Notes under the pieces: model-generated
What the model was told of the DNA's origin: nothing
Databases searched by the model: none
Seen by the model: the letters and a program-made list of their open reading frames with translations, nothing else
Part shown: piece by piece, positions 54,041 through 63,770 of the stretch
Numbering within the stretch: the stretch's first letter is position 1
Layout: every line of letters begins with the position of its first letter
DNA from: Spartinivicinus ruber
GTDB lineage: Bacteria > Pseudomonadota > Gammaproteobacteria > Pseudomonadales > Zooshikellaceae
Direction: 5' to 3'
DNA length: 64,000 nucleotides
NCBI RefSeq assembly: GCF_011009015.1
Contig: NZ_CP048878.1
Location: 2,021,001-2,085,000, forward strand
Made by a program: the position numbers and the translations under genes

Positions 54041-55585
54041 TTACTTTGGTTGTTTTATCTGCTCGGAACGATAGTAAAACAGCTTTTCTATCAAAGCAGG
54101 ATCATCAAAATAACGTTCACCAATAAATGCCGTTGCATGGCGCCCCCATTGGCGCATCGTGCCAGCAGAGGGTACCCCTGAAGGCCAAAATAACCAGCGC
54201 TCTGGCCGTTCTGTGCCTTTGATAAGGCCTGTATTATCAAATAAGCTTTTTCTTTGTTGAGGGCCAATAGGTAAACTACGTAAGTTGTCGTATGGCTTAA
54301 GTTGGTAGGTGTGCCCAGGTGAAATAGGAAAATGCCCAATCCCAAGTACCCAGTGATCGACACTATTAATTGCAACGATAGCAGGCTGTGAAGTAGTAGC
54401 TGACACTTGAGCCTTGATATTGTCACTGACTTGAGTGGGGGGTGGAATGATCAGTGGCGGCTCTAATTGCCCTTTGGTGGACTTGGCTATTAAACGGTCT
54501 GACACAGGCATAAAGGTATGATAGCAACCACATGAGTGGATAGTGTCGTATAGCAGAGGAATGCCATCTGTATCGAGTGTAACCCGCCAGATTACCCCAT
54601 CAATGCTGCCTGCTAGAATGTCAAACCAATGATTAGCGGGCCGTTCTGTAAACCAAATAAAATAATTAAGTTGTAGTAAATGCTTTCCTTGTAATGTGGT
54701 ATAGGATGGGCGCCAGTAAACAGTCATTTGCTTTGTGGTGATGCGCCACTGGTTATTTTGCCAAACGGGTGTTCCGGGTAAATCAAACAGGCCTTGCTGT
54801 TGAATAGCCCAGTGAGGGGCAAAATATTCTGCTGCTCTCACTAATTGTTGAGTAGACAGTTGTGGTAAGTGTAGAGGGTGTTGTTTTGTTGCCTGAGTTA
54901 GCCATTGTTTTAGCTGTTGTTGATTGAAGGTATTAGCTACTTTTACTATTGGCTGAGTTTTATGTTGTGCTGATTTGGTTGAGGTTTTGCTGGTAGCAGG
55001 GCTATAAAGCTGCATGGCACCAGGGAGGGGCCTATTAAACTGTTGATGTACATCTTGATGCCACTGTTTAATTCCTGGTACTAAAAAATACTGAGTAACA
55101 GGGTAACCCCCTATAGCTTGGGCCCACTGTTGATATTCACTAGGTGGTGCCATTTGCTTTAATTGAGTGAAAAAATAGGGGGTATTGTGCTTCTTGCTTA
55201 TTTGTTCAATTAAACAACGGTTAACGTATTGATGCCAGGGGTGGTTGGTTTGCCCCGTTAAATTCGTGATTTCAACTTGCCATTTGGTTTGGTTGATAGC
55301 AAACAACTGATTAAGCCACGCTTGTTGTTGAATCGGCGTGGTCAGTTGTGGAACCAAGCTTAATAGAAAACGATTGATGCCTAAATAAGGAGTGCCAGGA
55401 ATAGGGTGTAACTGTGCATCCGCTACATTGGCTTGAATAACTTGTTGATGTAATTGAGATAGGCCTGTTTCACAAGACAAACTGTCGAGCTGCTGGTCAG
55501 TCAATGGTTTAGCTGGCTGTGATTTAATAGCCGTACAGCCTGTGAGAGTGAGCAGAAAAACCAGAAGAAACCAACGAGACAACAT
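54041..55585 (-). CDS. Large lipoprotein, unknown function
   Basis: 514 residues. The lipobox LTLTGC puts the lipid Cys near residue 17. The mature part is rich in Gln, Trp and Pro. Features include NWYFTxx-type loops such as YLGINRFLLSLVPQL, MTVYWRPSYTTLQGKHLLQL, IHSCGCYHTFMPVS (Cys pair) and GHTYQLKPYDNLRSLPI. I do not recognise a named domain. Orthologues of similar length seem to occur in marine gammaproteobacteria, from memory only. It ends 50 bp after the convergent orphan gene's stop. Confidence 0.75.
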   Translation of the reverse strand: MLSRWFLLVFLLTLTGCTAIKSQPAKPLTDQQLDSLSCETGLSQLHQQVIQANVADAQLHPIPGTPYLGINRFLLSLVPQLTTPIQQQAWLNQLFAINQTKWQVEITNLTGQTNHPWHQYVNRCLIEQISKKHNTPYFFTQLKQMAPPSEYQQWAQAIGGYPVTQYFLVPGIKQWHQDVHQQFNRPLPGAMQLYSPATSKTSTKSAQHKTQPIVKVANTFNQQQLKQWLTQATKQHPLHLPQLSTQQLVRAAEYFAPHWAIQQQGLFDLPGTPVWQNNQWRITTKQMTVYWRPSYTTLQGKHLLQLNYFIWFTERPANHWFDILAGSIDGVIWRVTLDTDGIPLLYDTIHSCGCYHTFMPVSDRLIAKSTKGQLEPPLIIPPPTQVSDNIKAQVSATTSQPAIVAINSVDHWVLGIGHFPISPGHTYQLKPYDNLRSLPIGPQQRKSLFDNTGLIKGTERPERWLFWPSGVPSAGTMRQWGRHATAFIGERYFDDPALIEKLFYYRSEQIKQPK

Positions 55586-55667
55586 TGTAAGCCTATAACA
55601 CCTTATTTTTTGCTAATTATTGCAATGGTACTATACCTGAAAGATTAACTGGCGTTGACTATTTTCA

Positions 55668-56312
55668 TCAAACTGTATGTGCCAATACCCAATAGTGAAT
55701 TAGTGGCCAACCTGCTTCATCTGCTGTTTTACCAAAACTTATTAAGCCATCTTCGTGACCTAACATGCTGATAATGCCGTGTGATTGTACTTGTTTTTCT
55801 TGCACTAAGCTGGCAATTGCTTGCGCCATGGCTGGAGTGCCATAAGCCAAGTTGGTCGGAAGGCAGGGGATAGTAAGCTGTTGGCTGTATTGCCAAATAA
55901 TAGGGCAATGGATATGAAAGATAAAGTTTATCTGAGGTAATGTTTGATAGATGATGGCGTGACTTAAGGCTTCTGAAGATGGAGCGCATAAGCCTTCTGC
56001 CGTCAATTGATTCTGTGTAGGGTTTGCCTCGATTATCATTGCATAGTCTGCAGCACTGAGTTGGGCCAACCCTCCGGTTTGGGTTCCAGTAATTAAAAAA
56101 CAGTTGTTGTGAGTAGCAGGCAAAGGTGTTAAACGCTGGCTTAGGTTGCCAAAACCGTAACCTTGATAACGGTTGGGGTGCTGTCCCACCATATCTAGGT
56201 TTTTAAGTAGTAAACGCCAGCTGTTGAGTAATTGAATTGGTGGATTTGATAATGCTTTTTTCTGATGACTAAGCTGATATTTGATAACACCTTCAGTTGG
56301 CTGTTCAGACAT
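55668..56312 (-). CDS. Class II aldolase/adducin-family protein
   Basis: 214 residues. The fold is seen in GYGFGNLSQRL, NCFLITGTQTGGL and LCAPSSEALSHAIIYQ (normally PSSE.xxH), then the metal-binding FIFHIHCPIIWQY. GIISMLGHEDGLISFG contains a further conserved His. The family includes fuculose-phosphate and ribulose-phosphate aldolases and other metal-dependent C-C lyases; this member is shorter, so its substrate is open. The YbaK-like gene lies 24 bp upstream on the same strand, probably in one operon. Confidence 0.85.
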   Translation of the reverse strand: MSEQPTEGVIKYQLSHQKKALSNPPIQLLNSWRLLLKNLDMVGQHPNRYQGYGFGNLSQRLTPLPATHNNCFLITGTQTGGLAQLSAADYAMIIEANPTQNQLTAEGLCAPSSEALSHAIIYQTLPQINFIFHIHCPIIWQYSQQLTIPCLPTNLAYGTPAMAQAIASLVQEKQVQSHGIISMLGHEDGLISFGKTADEAGWPLIHYWVLAHTV

Positions 56313-56336
56313 GGTGATTGGTAAATCTAAAAAAAC

Positions 56337-56831
56337 TTAATGGTAAAATAGGCTATATGGCGTACTCTGGGTGAGTTGATCATGCATGAGTCCTTCCATT
56401 AACTGAGCAAAGTCTTGTTTTTGCAGGTGAATCAGCACTTCATGATCACCGCCTTCCAAATAAACGTCCTCCAATGCCAGCAGTTTGTCATCAACGATTG
56501 TATCCATGTGATAAGCCTGACCAACCGGAGGAATAGCGCCTAGCTCACAGTCACGAAAGCTGGCTTGTAATTCACTCTCTTTAGCCAAATGAAAAGCATG
56601 CTCCAACATTTTGTTAATGGTTTGTATTTGTAGTTTTGACTCGGCGGGTACGACTGCCATCAAAAAATGCTGGAACTGATTTTTTAGAATAACGGGCTTG
56701 GCAATTTGCATGGGTGAGATATGAGCTAGTAAGGCAGTTTGATAAGAGGTTGCTGATGACGGATGCCACTTCATATCATAGCGAATATGGTGATTGGCAA
56801 AGTATTGTCTCAAGGTCTCTGACATGGCCAT
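56337..56831 (-). CDS. YbaK/ProX-type aminoacyl-tRNA deacylase
   Basis: 164 residues. It shows the YbaK fold: HPSSATSYQTALLAHI, AKPVILKNQFQHFLMAVVPAESKL (conserved Lys in place), ASFRDCELGAIPPVGQAYHM with the G-x-xPPxG loop, and a C-terminal GGDHEVLIHLQKQDF. Relatives clear mischarged tRNA, such as Ala- or Cys-tRNA-Pro. There is no proof for this member's substrate. The start may be ATG 56831 or 6 bases later. It lies just upstream of the aldolase-like gene. Confidence 0.88.
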   Translation of the reverse strand: MAMSETLRQYFANHHIRYDMKWHPSSATSYQTALLAHISPMQIAKPVILKNQFQHFLMAVVPAESKLQIQTINKMLEHAFHLAKESELQASFRDCELGAIPPVGQAYHMDTIVDDKLLALEDVYLEGGDHEVLIHLQKQDFAQLMEGLMHDQLTQSTPYSLFYH

Positions 56832-57090
56832 AGTTGAAAACTCCCTGAAACGTCCTGTTCCTTATTTCATTCATCATCTCTTCCATTCATTATAGCTAGC
56901 CCTTTTTCTTATGGTTTATAAGGAAAGGTTTTACTAACTATTCTTGATATTGCTGGAAACTGTATCCTAAGGACTGCACTAGGTAATACTGCACTTATTA
57001 CTGATGAAACAGTCTATACTTTTGATCATAGCCTTACCGGTTAACAGGTAAGAGCCTAGTGGTAATTTGCAGTATATAAAGGCAACTCAA

Positions 57091-58074
57091 ATGGCCCAAG
57101 CCATACCTAACCCCTCTGTCAATGAAGCTGTAAATGAATCACCTAATGCGCTTGATATCGAGAAAGAGCTGAATTACTGGTTTGATAGCAGTAAGCCCAA
57201 GGATGAGCCAGAAGTTAAAGAGCGCCTGGAACGTTTTGCCAAATCTGGTCATAGCATGTCGGGGTTTCAGCTTCGCTCAGCTAATTTGATTGATATCGAC
57301 TTGGTGAATCGTGGTTCAAAAACAGGCTATGACCTGTCTCATGCTGACTTTTATCGCGCGAATCTTACCCATGCCCATATGTTTAGGATTAATCTACAAG
57401 GGGCATCTTTAATGAAAGCAAAATTGATTGGTGCCAACTTGCATTGTGCTAATTTGGAAGACTGTAATTTGCTAGGAGCTGACTTTTCTAATGCTAAGTT
57501 AGAGAACATAAATTGGGGAGATCAAATTTTACAGGAGAAAAAGGCTATCCAGGCAGAAAAGGAAGGTGATAAGGATAAAACGCACATGCTGTATCAAGAA
57601 GCAGAGGAGGTGTACCGTAATATTAGGAAAGCTTGTGAAAATCAAGGCCTTTTTGAAAGTGCAGGAAAGTTTTTTTACCGAGAAATGACCATGCGCAGAA
57701 GGCAGTTACCAGCCTTTTCCCCTCACCGGGTACTATCTAAAACAGTTGACCTGTTTTGTGGTTATGGTGAAAAGCCACTTAGAGTAGTGACCTTTTCCTT
57801 AACGCTGATTGCGCTGTGCGCCTGTTTATATTTCTTGTTCGGCATTGAAGAAGATGGCGGTATTACAGGCTTAAATACCAGCTTAAGCCTTTGGGACAAT
57901 TTACGACAGTTCGGTGGTTGTTTGTACTTCAGTGTAGTGACTTTCACAACTCTGGGCTATGGTGATATTACGCCACTAGGGATGGCGAGACCAATAGCTG
58001 CTATTGAAGCCTTTAGTGGTAGTTTTACCATGGCTTTGTTTGTGGTCGTGTTCGTGAAGAAAATGACACGTTAA
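57091..58074 (+). CDS. Pentapeptide-repeat protein fused to a K+-channel pore
   Basis: 327 residues from ATG 57091. A pentapeptide-repeat region (about 75-145: LSHADFYRANLTHAHMFRINL, GASLMKAKLIGANLHCANLEDCNLLGADFSNAKL) forms a right-handed beta helix. A helical linker follows, then two membrane segments flanking a pore with the selectivity filter TTLGYGDITP. This combines a cytoplasmic repeat platform with a two-TM channel subunit, presumably tetrameric. A TTG 24 bases upstream is possible but less likely. It converges on a CBS-domain gene with a 4-bp overlap of the stops, which could allow coordinated expression. Confidence 0.88.
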   Translation: MAQAIPNPSVNEAVNESPNALDIEKELNYWFDSSKPKDEPEVKERLERFAKSGHSMSGFQLRSANLIDIDLVNRGSKTGYDLSHADFYRANLTHAHMFRINLQGASLMKAKLIGANLHCANLEDCNLLGADFSNAKLENINWGDQILQEKKAIQAEKEGDKDKTHMLYQEAEEVYRNIRKACENQGLFESAGKFFYREMTMRRRQLPAFSPHRVLSKTVDLFCGYGEKPLRVVTFSLTLIALCACLYFLFGIEEDGGITGLNTSLSLWDNLRQFGGCLYFSVVTFTTLGYGDITPLGMARPIAAIEAFSGSFTMALFVVVFVKKMTR

Positions 58075-58565
58075 CCCATATTGTTAGCAAGCTCTTGCTG
58101 ATGGGCCATGGAAGCTAGCGTAAAACGCTTAATGATATCTAAAGTACTAATCACCCCTATAAGTTGCTCTGCTTCAGTGATAAATACTCGATGAATATTA
58201 TACTGGGTCATTTTGGTCATAATAGTGCGAATAGAAGACTGTAAGGGAGCAGTAACTATATTGGTTGACATAACTTCTCTCACTAAGCACGTGGCAGTAT
58301 CATTAGTAAAAAGTGCTCTATTTGTAGCCCGGTCTGGTAAATTTAAATAAGCGATTAAATCAGAAAAGGTAATAACCCCTATAATTTTATTAGTATGGTC
58401 AACCACAGGTGCACCAGAAAGGTGGTGTTTTGATAAGAAGTAAGCGGTTATTGGTAGTGTCCAGGTCGCGTGTACTTTAAAGACCGGAGAAGTCATTATG
58501 TCCCCTGCGACTAAATGGTCGAGACAGGTGAAATGGAGCGGACTCACGGGGCCGTATTGTTTCAT
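58071..58565 (-). CDS. CBS-domain protein
   Basis: 164 residues with two CBS domains in tandem: DIMTSPVFKVHATWTLPITAYFLSKHHLSGAPVVDHTN (first) and EVMSTNIVTAPLQSSIRTIMTKMTQYNIHRVFITE (second). CBS pairs bind adenine nucleotides and often sense energy state. No enzyme domain is attached. It converges with the channel gene, overlapping by four bases at the stops. Divergent from the ABC operon with a 315-bp gap. Confidence 0.92.
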   Translation of the reverse strand: MKQYGPVSPLHFTCLDHLVAGDIMTSPVFKVHATWTLPITAYFLSKHHLSGAPVVDHTNKIIGVITFSDLIAYLNLPDRATNRALFTNDTATCLVREVMSTNIVTAPLQSSIRTIMTKMTQYNIHRVFITEAEQLIGVISTLDIIKRFTLASMAHQQELANNMG

Positions 58566-58880
58566 TGACTTCTTTCCTTGAATCCATGTCTATTAGATAA
58601 CATATGCTGTGTTATTGTACGCCCATGTTAATAATAAGCAACGATTTGACAGTATGTCAGTATTTGTGTTCATTACTGGGTAATTTTTAGTTGTCAATAA
58701 TAATGACATAGGTATTATTTAAGCGTTTTTATATATCCGGGATAGGTTGGGGTCAGGTGCTCAAGGGTTATTAGCTAATTAACACCTGGCACAAACATCT
58801 TGTGGGTTAAACTGTCTATGCTGATTGATAGCTATACGACAGTTTTTTTAAACCAATTGCAGGATAAAAGTTGCAGGATC

Positions 58881-59822
58881 ATGATAAAAATAGACAATCT
58901 GAGTAAAGCCTTTGGCAGTTTTAAAGCTGTTGATGGTATCTCGTTCAATGTGGCCGCCGGTGAAGTGCTTGGCTTTCTTGGCCCTAATGGTGCGGGTAAA
59001 TCCACCACCATGAAAATGATATGTGGTTTTTTAACGCCTTCTGCTGGAAGTGTATCGGTTTGTGGGCATGATGTTGTAAAAGAGCCTTTAAAAGCCAAAG
59101 AGTTGATTGGCTATTTACCCGAAGGTGCACCTGCATATGCGGACATGACTCCACTGCAATATTTAAATTTTATTGCAGAGATTAGGGGGTATAAAGGTGG
59201 TGTAAAAGCTGCGCGTGTACAATCTGTCGTAGATCAACTGGCTTTAAAATCAGTAGTTAATCGACGTATAGAGGAGTTATCAAAAGGCTTCAAGCGTCGG
59301 GTAGGTATTGCTCAAGCCATTTTACATGATCCCAAGGTATTGATTCTGGATGAGCCGACAGATGGGCTGGACCCTAACCAAAAGCACCAGGTACGCAATC
59401 TGATTAAGAATTTATCCAAAGATAAAATTGTTATTATTTCTACCCATATTCTTGAAGAAGTCAGTGCAGTTTGCAACCGCGCTATTATTATTGCTCAGGG
59501 ACAATTGGTTGCTGATGAAAAACCTGCAGAGTTAGAAGCTCGTTCTCGTTATCATCATGCAGTGACTTTACAATTACAGCAGGGTGAAGATGTTTTGAAT
59601 ACATTAAAGCAGTTATCTCTGGTCGAAGATGTAGAAATAAGTTCTGACAGTGATCGTTGCTATACCTTGATTCCTAAATCCGGAGAAGATGTTTTCCCTG
59701 CGGTTAATAACCTTATTAAAGAAAAAGGCTGGGTGGTGGAGCAGCTGTTTGTTGAGCGTGGCCGTTTAGATGATGTATTTAGAAATGTGACAGCCAATAA
59801 ACAGGCAGAGGAGGTTGCCTGA
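58881..59822 (+). CDS. ABC transporter ATP-binding protein (GldA-like)
   Basis: 313 residues from ATG 58881 (MIKIDNLSKAFGSFKAVDGISF). Walker A is GPNGAGKST, the signature is LSKGFKRRVGIAQA, Walker B is VLILDEPTDGLD, with the H-loop in ISTHILEE. It powers the exporter built with the next two genes. A start at 58800 would add 27 residues not typical of ABC proteins. The stop shares one base with the permease start. The three-gene set matches the Gld-type transporters (gldA-F-G) widespread in marine bacteria, here without evidence of gliding. Confidence 0.94.
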   Translation: MIKIDNLSKAFGSFKAVDGISFNVAAGEVLGFLGPNGAGKSTTMKMICGFLTPSAGSVSVCGHDVVKEPLKAKELIGYLPEGAPAYADMTPLQYLNFIAEIRGYKGGVKAARVQSVVDQLALKSVVNRRIEELSKGFKRRVGIAQAILHDPKVLILDEPTDGLDPNQKHQVRNLIKNLSKDKIVIISTHILEEVSAVCNRAIIIAQGQLVADEKPAELEARSRYHHAVTLQLQQGEDVLNTLKQLSLVEDVEISSDSDRCYTLIPKSGEDVFPAVNNLIKEKGWVVEQLFVERGRLDDVFRNVTANKQAEEVA

Positions 59823-60553
59823 TGGGTAAAATTAATATTATTTTAAGACGTGAACTTAGTAGTTACTTTGCGACACCACTGGCTTATGTATTTATTGTCA
59901 TCTTTTTAATGTTAACCAGTGTTTTTACCTTTTATTTGGGCAATTTTTTTGAGCGTCGTCAGGCTGACTTGTTGCCTTTTTTTGATTTTCATCCGTGGTT
60001 GTATTTATTTTTAATTCCTGCCATCGCTATGCGGCTATGGGCCGAAGAGCGCAAATCAGGTACGTTAGAGCTATTACTCACGTTGCCTATTAATTTGCGT
60101 GATGCTGTCATTGGTAAGTTCTTGGCTGCCTGGATGTTTACTGGTATTGCATTATTACTCACTTTCCCTGTTTGGATAACGGTTAATTATTTAGGCGATC
60201 CTGATAATGGCATTATTGTTGGTAGTTATTTGGGGAGTTGGTTAATGGCCGGTTCTTTTTTAGCTATTGGGTCTTGTATGTCGGCAGTCACCAATAATCA
60301 GGTTATTGCCTTTATTTTAACCGTAGTGGTGTGTTTTTTATTTGTTGTAGCAGGCTCACCGATGGTGCTGGATTTTGCCCATAAACTACCTCAAACCATC
60401 GTGGATACTATAGCTTCATTTAGCTTTCTAACCCATTTTAACTCAATTAAAAAAGGAGTATTAGATATCCGTGATCTGATGTTCTTTTTTATTATGATTG
60501 CTGCTTGGTTAATGGCAACAGCAGTTGTAATTGATATGAAGAAAGCTAACTAA
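59822..60553 (+). CDS. ABC transporter permease (GldF-like)
   Basis: 243 residues with six membrane segments: VFIVIFLMLTSVFTFYLG, WLYLFLIPAIAMRLWAEERKSGTLELLLTLP (typical ABC-2 loop), then ALLLTFPVWITV, LAIGSCMSAVTNNQVIAFILTVVVCFLFVV and a C-terminal FFFIMIAAWLMATAVVID. It is the membrane partner of the ATPase and is followed after 11 bp by the GldG-like gene. Confidence 0.93.
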   Translation: MGKINIILRRELSSYFATPLAYVFIVIFLMLTSVFTFYLGNFFERRQADLLPFFDFHPWLYLFLIPAIAMRLWAEERKSGTLELLLTLPINLRDAVIGKFLAAWMFTGIALLLTFPVWITVNYLGDPDNGIIVGSYLGSWLMAGSFLAIGSCMSAVTNNQVIAFILTVVVCFLFVVAGSPMVLDFAHKLPQTIVDTIASFSFLTHFNSIKKGVLDIRDLMFFFIMIAAWLMATAVVIDMKKAN

Positions 60554-60564
60554 AGAGGTGGCAA

Positions 60565-62667
60565 ATGACTAAGCGATTATTCTCTGGTGCTGGCCTCATT
60601 GGGTTGGCTGCTGTTGTATTAATCAGTGTAATGCTGTTGAACAATCTATTTAAAAGTTTACGGGTGGATTTAACCGAAGATAATTTATATACCTTGTCTG
60701 ATGGAACCCGTAATATGCTGGCTAATTTGCAAGAGCCAGTTACACTTACGTTTTATTTTACCAATAAGGCCAGTGAGGATTTACCTTTTTGGCGAACTTA
60801 TGCCAAACGAGTACATGAATTATTGGAAGAATATGCAGAGTTAGCCAATGGTAAGCTCACACTAGAAGTGGTTGACCCAGAACCTTTTTCAGAAGAAGAG
60901 GACAAAGCATCTGGAGCTGGGCTGCAAGCAGTACCTGTCAATTTGGGGGGAACTGAACTCTATTTTGGTTTGGTGGCTAAAGGTAAATCAAATGGTGAAC
61001 AAACCATTGACTTTTTTCAGCCAGATAGAGAAAACTTTTTAGAATATGACATTAGTAAAATCATTTTTGCAGCTAGTCAAACTAAAAAGCCAAAAGTAGC
61101 CTTAGTTGCTGGTTTGCAAGTTGACGGTGGCTACAATATGGCCACTCGACAACCTACGGATCCTTGGATGGCGGTGAGTCAGCTTGATCAATTGTTTGAG
61201 GTTGAGCGACTAGAAGATGATACAGTTGAAATCAGTGATGATTTTGATTTGCTTGTTATTATTCATCCTAAAAGCTTAAGTGATGACATGCAATTTGCCA
61301 TTGACCAATATGTATTGCGTGGAGGCAATACTTTAATATTTGTTGACCCATTAGCTGGTCAGGATACAGGTGGTGGTATGATGATGGCGATGGGGCCAAA
61401 AAGCTCTAACCTGGAAAAATTATTTTCAGCCTGGGGCGTTAAAATGGACTCTAAAAAAGTAGTTGCTGATAGTGGTTTTGCTTTGTCCATTAGCCAGGGT
61501 GCAGGTAAACGTCCTGTTCGTCATTTAGGTATTTTAGGCTTGAAACAGCCCGCATTTAATTCAGAAGAAGTGGTTATGGCTGAATTAGAGCAAATTAATA
61601 TGGCTACAGCTGGTACAATAAAAGCGGTGGAAGGATCCTCAACGAGTTTTGTGCCTCTTATTCAATCAAGCACTGAAGCCATGTTAATGGATGCCAGTAA
61701 ATTTGCGATGACTACAGATCCTAAAAAGCTTTACGATAATTTTAAGCCGACAGGTGAACGCTATACCCTGGCTGCTCGTATTCAAGGGCCAGTTAAAACT
61801 GCTTTTCCAGATGGTCGTCCTGAGAAAAAGTCTGAGGAAGAAAAGGTTGCACCAGGGACTGCAATGGATAAGGAAAATGAAGCAGCAACTGACAGCAATG
61901 AAGAGGAAATAACAGGTGAAGAAGGTTTAGTTGAGCAAACACCACCGCCAGTAGGTTCTGAACAAGTGGGTCCAGCAACAGATGAACCAGAAAGTACGGC
62001 AGCTGTTGACGATGAGAGCGAAGAGAATACAGTTAACGTAGAAGCAGCAAAAGAAGGGCTTGAAGAAGAACCAAAAAAACCATTGCTTGAACCTATTACT
62101 GAATCAAAACAGGACATTAATGTTGTCGTAGTAGCAGACACTGATATGCTTGCAGACATGTTATGGGTGAGTGTGAGGACATTTTTTGGACAACGAATTG
62201 CGCAACCTTTTGCCAATAACGGAGCATTTTTTGTCAATGCAGTTGACAATATGGTGGGTAATGCTGACTTAATCAGTATTCGTAGCCGTGGCCAATTTTC
62301 ACGTCCTTTCAGTGTAGTGGATGAAATTGAAAAAGAAGCTGAAGACAAGTTCCGGGTAAAAGAGCAGGAACTACTACAACGGCTCAACGAAACGGAGTCA
62401 AAATTAGCAGAGCTGCAGCAACAAAAACAAGGAGAAGATCAATTATCTTTAAGCCAAGAACAGCAACAGGAAATTGAACAGTTCCAGAAGGATAAGTTGG
62501 CTATTCGTAAAGAATTACGCGATGTTCAACATAAACTAGGGCAAGATATAGAAGCATTAGGGGAGAATATTAAAATATTAAATATTTTCTTATTACCTTT
62601 ACTCTTGACTGTATTACTCATCATTTCCCGGCTTGCTGCAAATAAACGACAGTACGTTACGGCTTGA
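60565..62667 (+). CDS. GldG-like ABC transporter auxiliary protein
   Basis: 700 residues. A membrane segment (LIGLAAVVLISVMLLNNL) is followed by a periplasmic domain matching the GldG/ABC-2 auxiliary family: RVDLTEDNLYTLSDGTRNML, EPVTLTFYFT and FDLLVIIHPKSLSD. An acidic, low-complexity region (about 410-510; EKKSEEEKVAPGTAMDKENE and onward) and a coiled coil (RVKEQELLQRLNETESKLAE) precede the C-terminal membrane segment ILNIFLLPLLLTVLLIISRL. The substrate of these exporters is not known. It ends the operon at an intrinsic terminator. Confidence 0.92.
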   Translation: MTKRLFSGAGLIGLAAVVLISVMLLNNLFKSLRVDLTEDNLYTLSDGTRNMLANLQEPVTLTFYFTNKASEDLPFWRTYAKRVHELLEEYAELANGKLTLEVVDPEPFSEEEDKASGAGLQAVPVNLGGTELYFGLVAKGKSNGEQTIDFFQPDRENFLEYDISKIIFAASQTKKPKVALVAGLQVDGGYNMATRQPTDPWMAVSQLDQLFEVERLEDDTVEISDDFDLLVIIHPKSLSDDMQFAIDQYVLRGGNTLIFVDPLAGQDTGGGMMMAMGPKSSNLEKLFSAWGVKMDSKKVVADSGFALSISQGAGKRPVRHLGILGLKQPAFNSEEVVMAELEQINMATAGTIKAVEGSSTSFVPLIQSSTEAMLMDASKFAMTTDPKKLYDNFKPTGERYTLAARIQGPVKTAFPDGRPEKKSEEEKVAPGTAMDKENEAATDSNEEEITGEEGLVEQTPPPVGSEQVGPATDEPESTAAVDDESEENTVNVEAAKEGLEEEPKKPLLEPITESKQDINVVVVADTDMLADMLWVSVRTFFGQRIAQPFANNGAFFVNAVDNMVGNADLISIRSRGQFSRPFSVVDEIEKEAEDKFRVKEQELLQRLNETESKLAELQQQKQGEDQLSLSQEQQQEIEQFQKDKLAIRKELRDVQHKLGQDIEALGENIKILNIFLLPLLLTVLLIISRLAANKRQYVTA

Positions 62668-62690
62668 TTAAAAGGTTTAAAGTTATAAAA

Positions 62691-62717
62691 AAGCCCGGCA
62701 TTGTCGGGCTTTTTTAT
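62691..62717 (+). terminator. Intrinsic terminator of the Gld-type operon
   Basis: AAGCCCG / CGGGCTT with a GCATTGT loop is followed by six T, 24 bp after the stop. It is strong on the plus strand. Confidence 0.9.
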
Positions 62718-62907
62718 AATCTCAGGAACCATTCATTATCTATAATGCAGAGAGTTATTTGTGGTAAAAACGGTTTGTCATTTATTAAGTTATGTTGAGA
62801 TTTGGATATAATGGATGCTTAAAGTTTGAATATTAGAGTTTGTTAAATATTTGTAAGGTCAGGTTGAAGTTAGTTTCAGGTTTTAGTTGAGCCATTAACA
62901 AATTTTA

Positions 62908-63681
62908 TTATAGCTCTTTCATTATTATATCATATTCACCGCTTTCTCTTAGTTTAGCTAACCCTGCATTAAAATCATTGAGTAAAGTTTTTGCTCTATT
63001 TGGATCAATTTTTTTGGAAATCACTACACAGATAGGGGTGTTTTGTAAAGGTTTTTCGTGAAAAATAACTCTGGAAGCTCTGGGCTCACCTATTTTATAT
63101 TTTAGTAAGTATAATCCTACCAGTTTCTCTAAAGGAACTAAGTCTGCTCTACCGGCTAGTAACATGTTTAGCTTTTGCTCATCACTATTAGAGTAGATAA
63201 TATTAATTTTGTTTAGTTTTGCAGCTTGATCAAATTCTTCGCCATAAGTATATTGCTTTGTGGCAATAGTACGTAAGTTTTTGATGTCTTGTAGTTTATT
63301 CCAGTTAAATCTGAATGAATTAAGGTGAAAGAATACCTTGGTAGAAAAGCTTACTGGGTCGCTAAAGAAAAAATCCTTGGTCCTATCTGGCGTTGGTGCC
63401 CAAGCCAGTGAGCCATCAAGTTTACCACTTGCGGCTAAAAAATAACTCCGTTTCCAAGGATAGTATTTTATTATCACAGTATATCCCATCAGATTAAATG
63501 ATTTAACTGTAATTTTTGTAAAAACACCTTCACCTTCAATTTCATTTGATACATATGGAGGCCACTCACCTGATGATAACCTGATGAGTTTATTGGAAGA
63601 GGTGGTTTGGCTTTTTTCATCTCCTAATGACTTTGGTAGTGTTAATAAAATAGCAACTAAACAGAAAACAATATTTTGCAT
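62908..63681 (-). CDS. Periplasmic amino-acid-binding-type protein (SBP family 3)
   Basis: 257 residues from ATG 63681, which gives the signal peptide QNIVFCLVAILLTLPKSLG; an upstream ATG at 63753 would bury it. The fold shows LSSGEWPPYVSNEIEGEGVFT, YYPWKRSYFLAASGKLDGSLAW and a second half with LRTIATKQYTYGEEFDQAAK. The family covers amino-acid receptors and many signalling paralogues. No permease or ATPase is next to it, so it may be an orphan receptor. The ligand is unknown. Confidence 0.85.
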   Translation of the reverse strand: MQNIVFCLVAILLTLPKSLGDEKSQTTSSNKLIRLSSGEWPPYVSNEIEGEGVFTKITVKSFNLMGYTVIIKYYPWKRSYFLAASGKLDGSLAWAPTPDRTKDFFFSDPVSFSTKVFFHLNSFRFNWNKLQDIKNLRTIATKQYTYGEEFDQAAKLNKINIIYSNSDEQKLNMLLAGRADLVPLEKLVGLYLLKYKIGEPRASRVIFHEKPLQNTPICVVISKKIDPNRAKTLLNDFNAGLAKLRESGEYDIIMKEL

Positions 63682-63770
63682 TAGTGTAGTATTATAGTTC
63701 CACAGGGTCTTCAGGGTGAAATTTCTGGTTTGTAGTTTGTTGGAATAACACACTGCTTCTTCGGTCCAAC

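Noticed and set aside
61782-62387. 201-codon Ser-rich frame on the minus strand of the GldG-like gene
   Set aside because: It is the mirror of an acidic low-complexity coding region; the plus-strand protein has clear family features.
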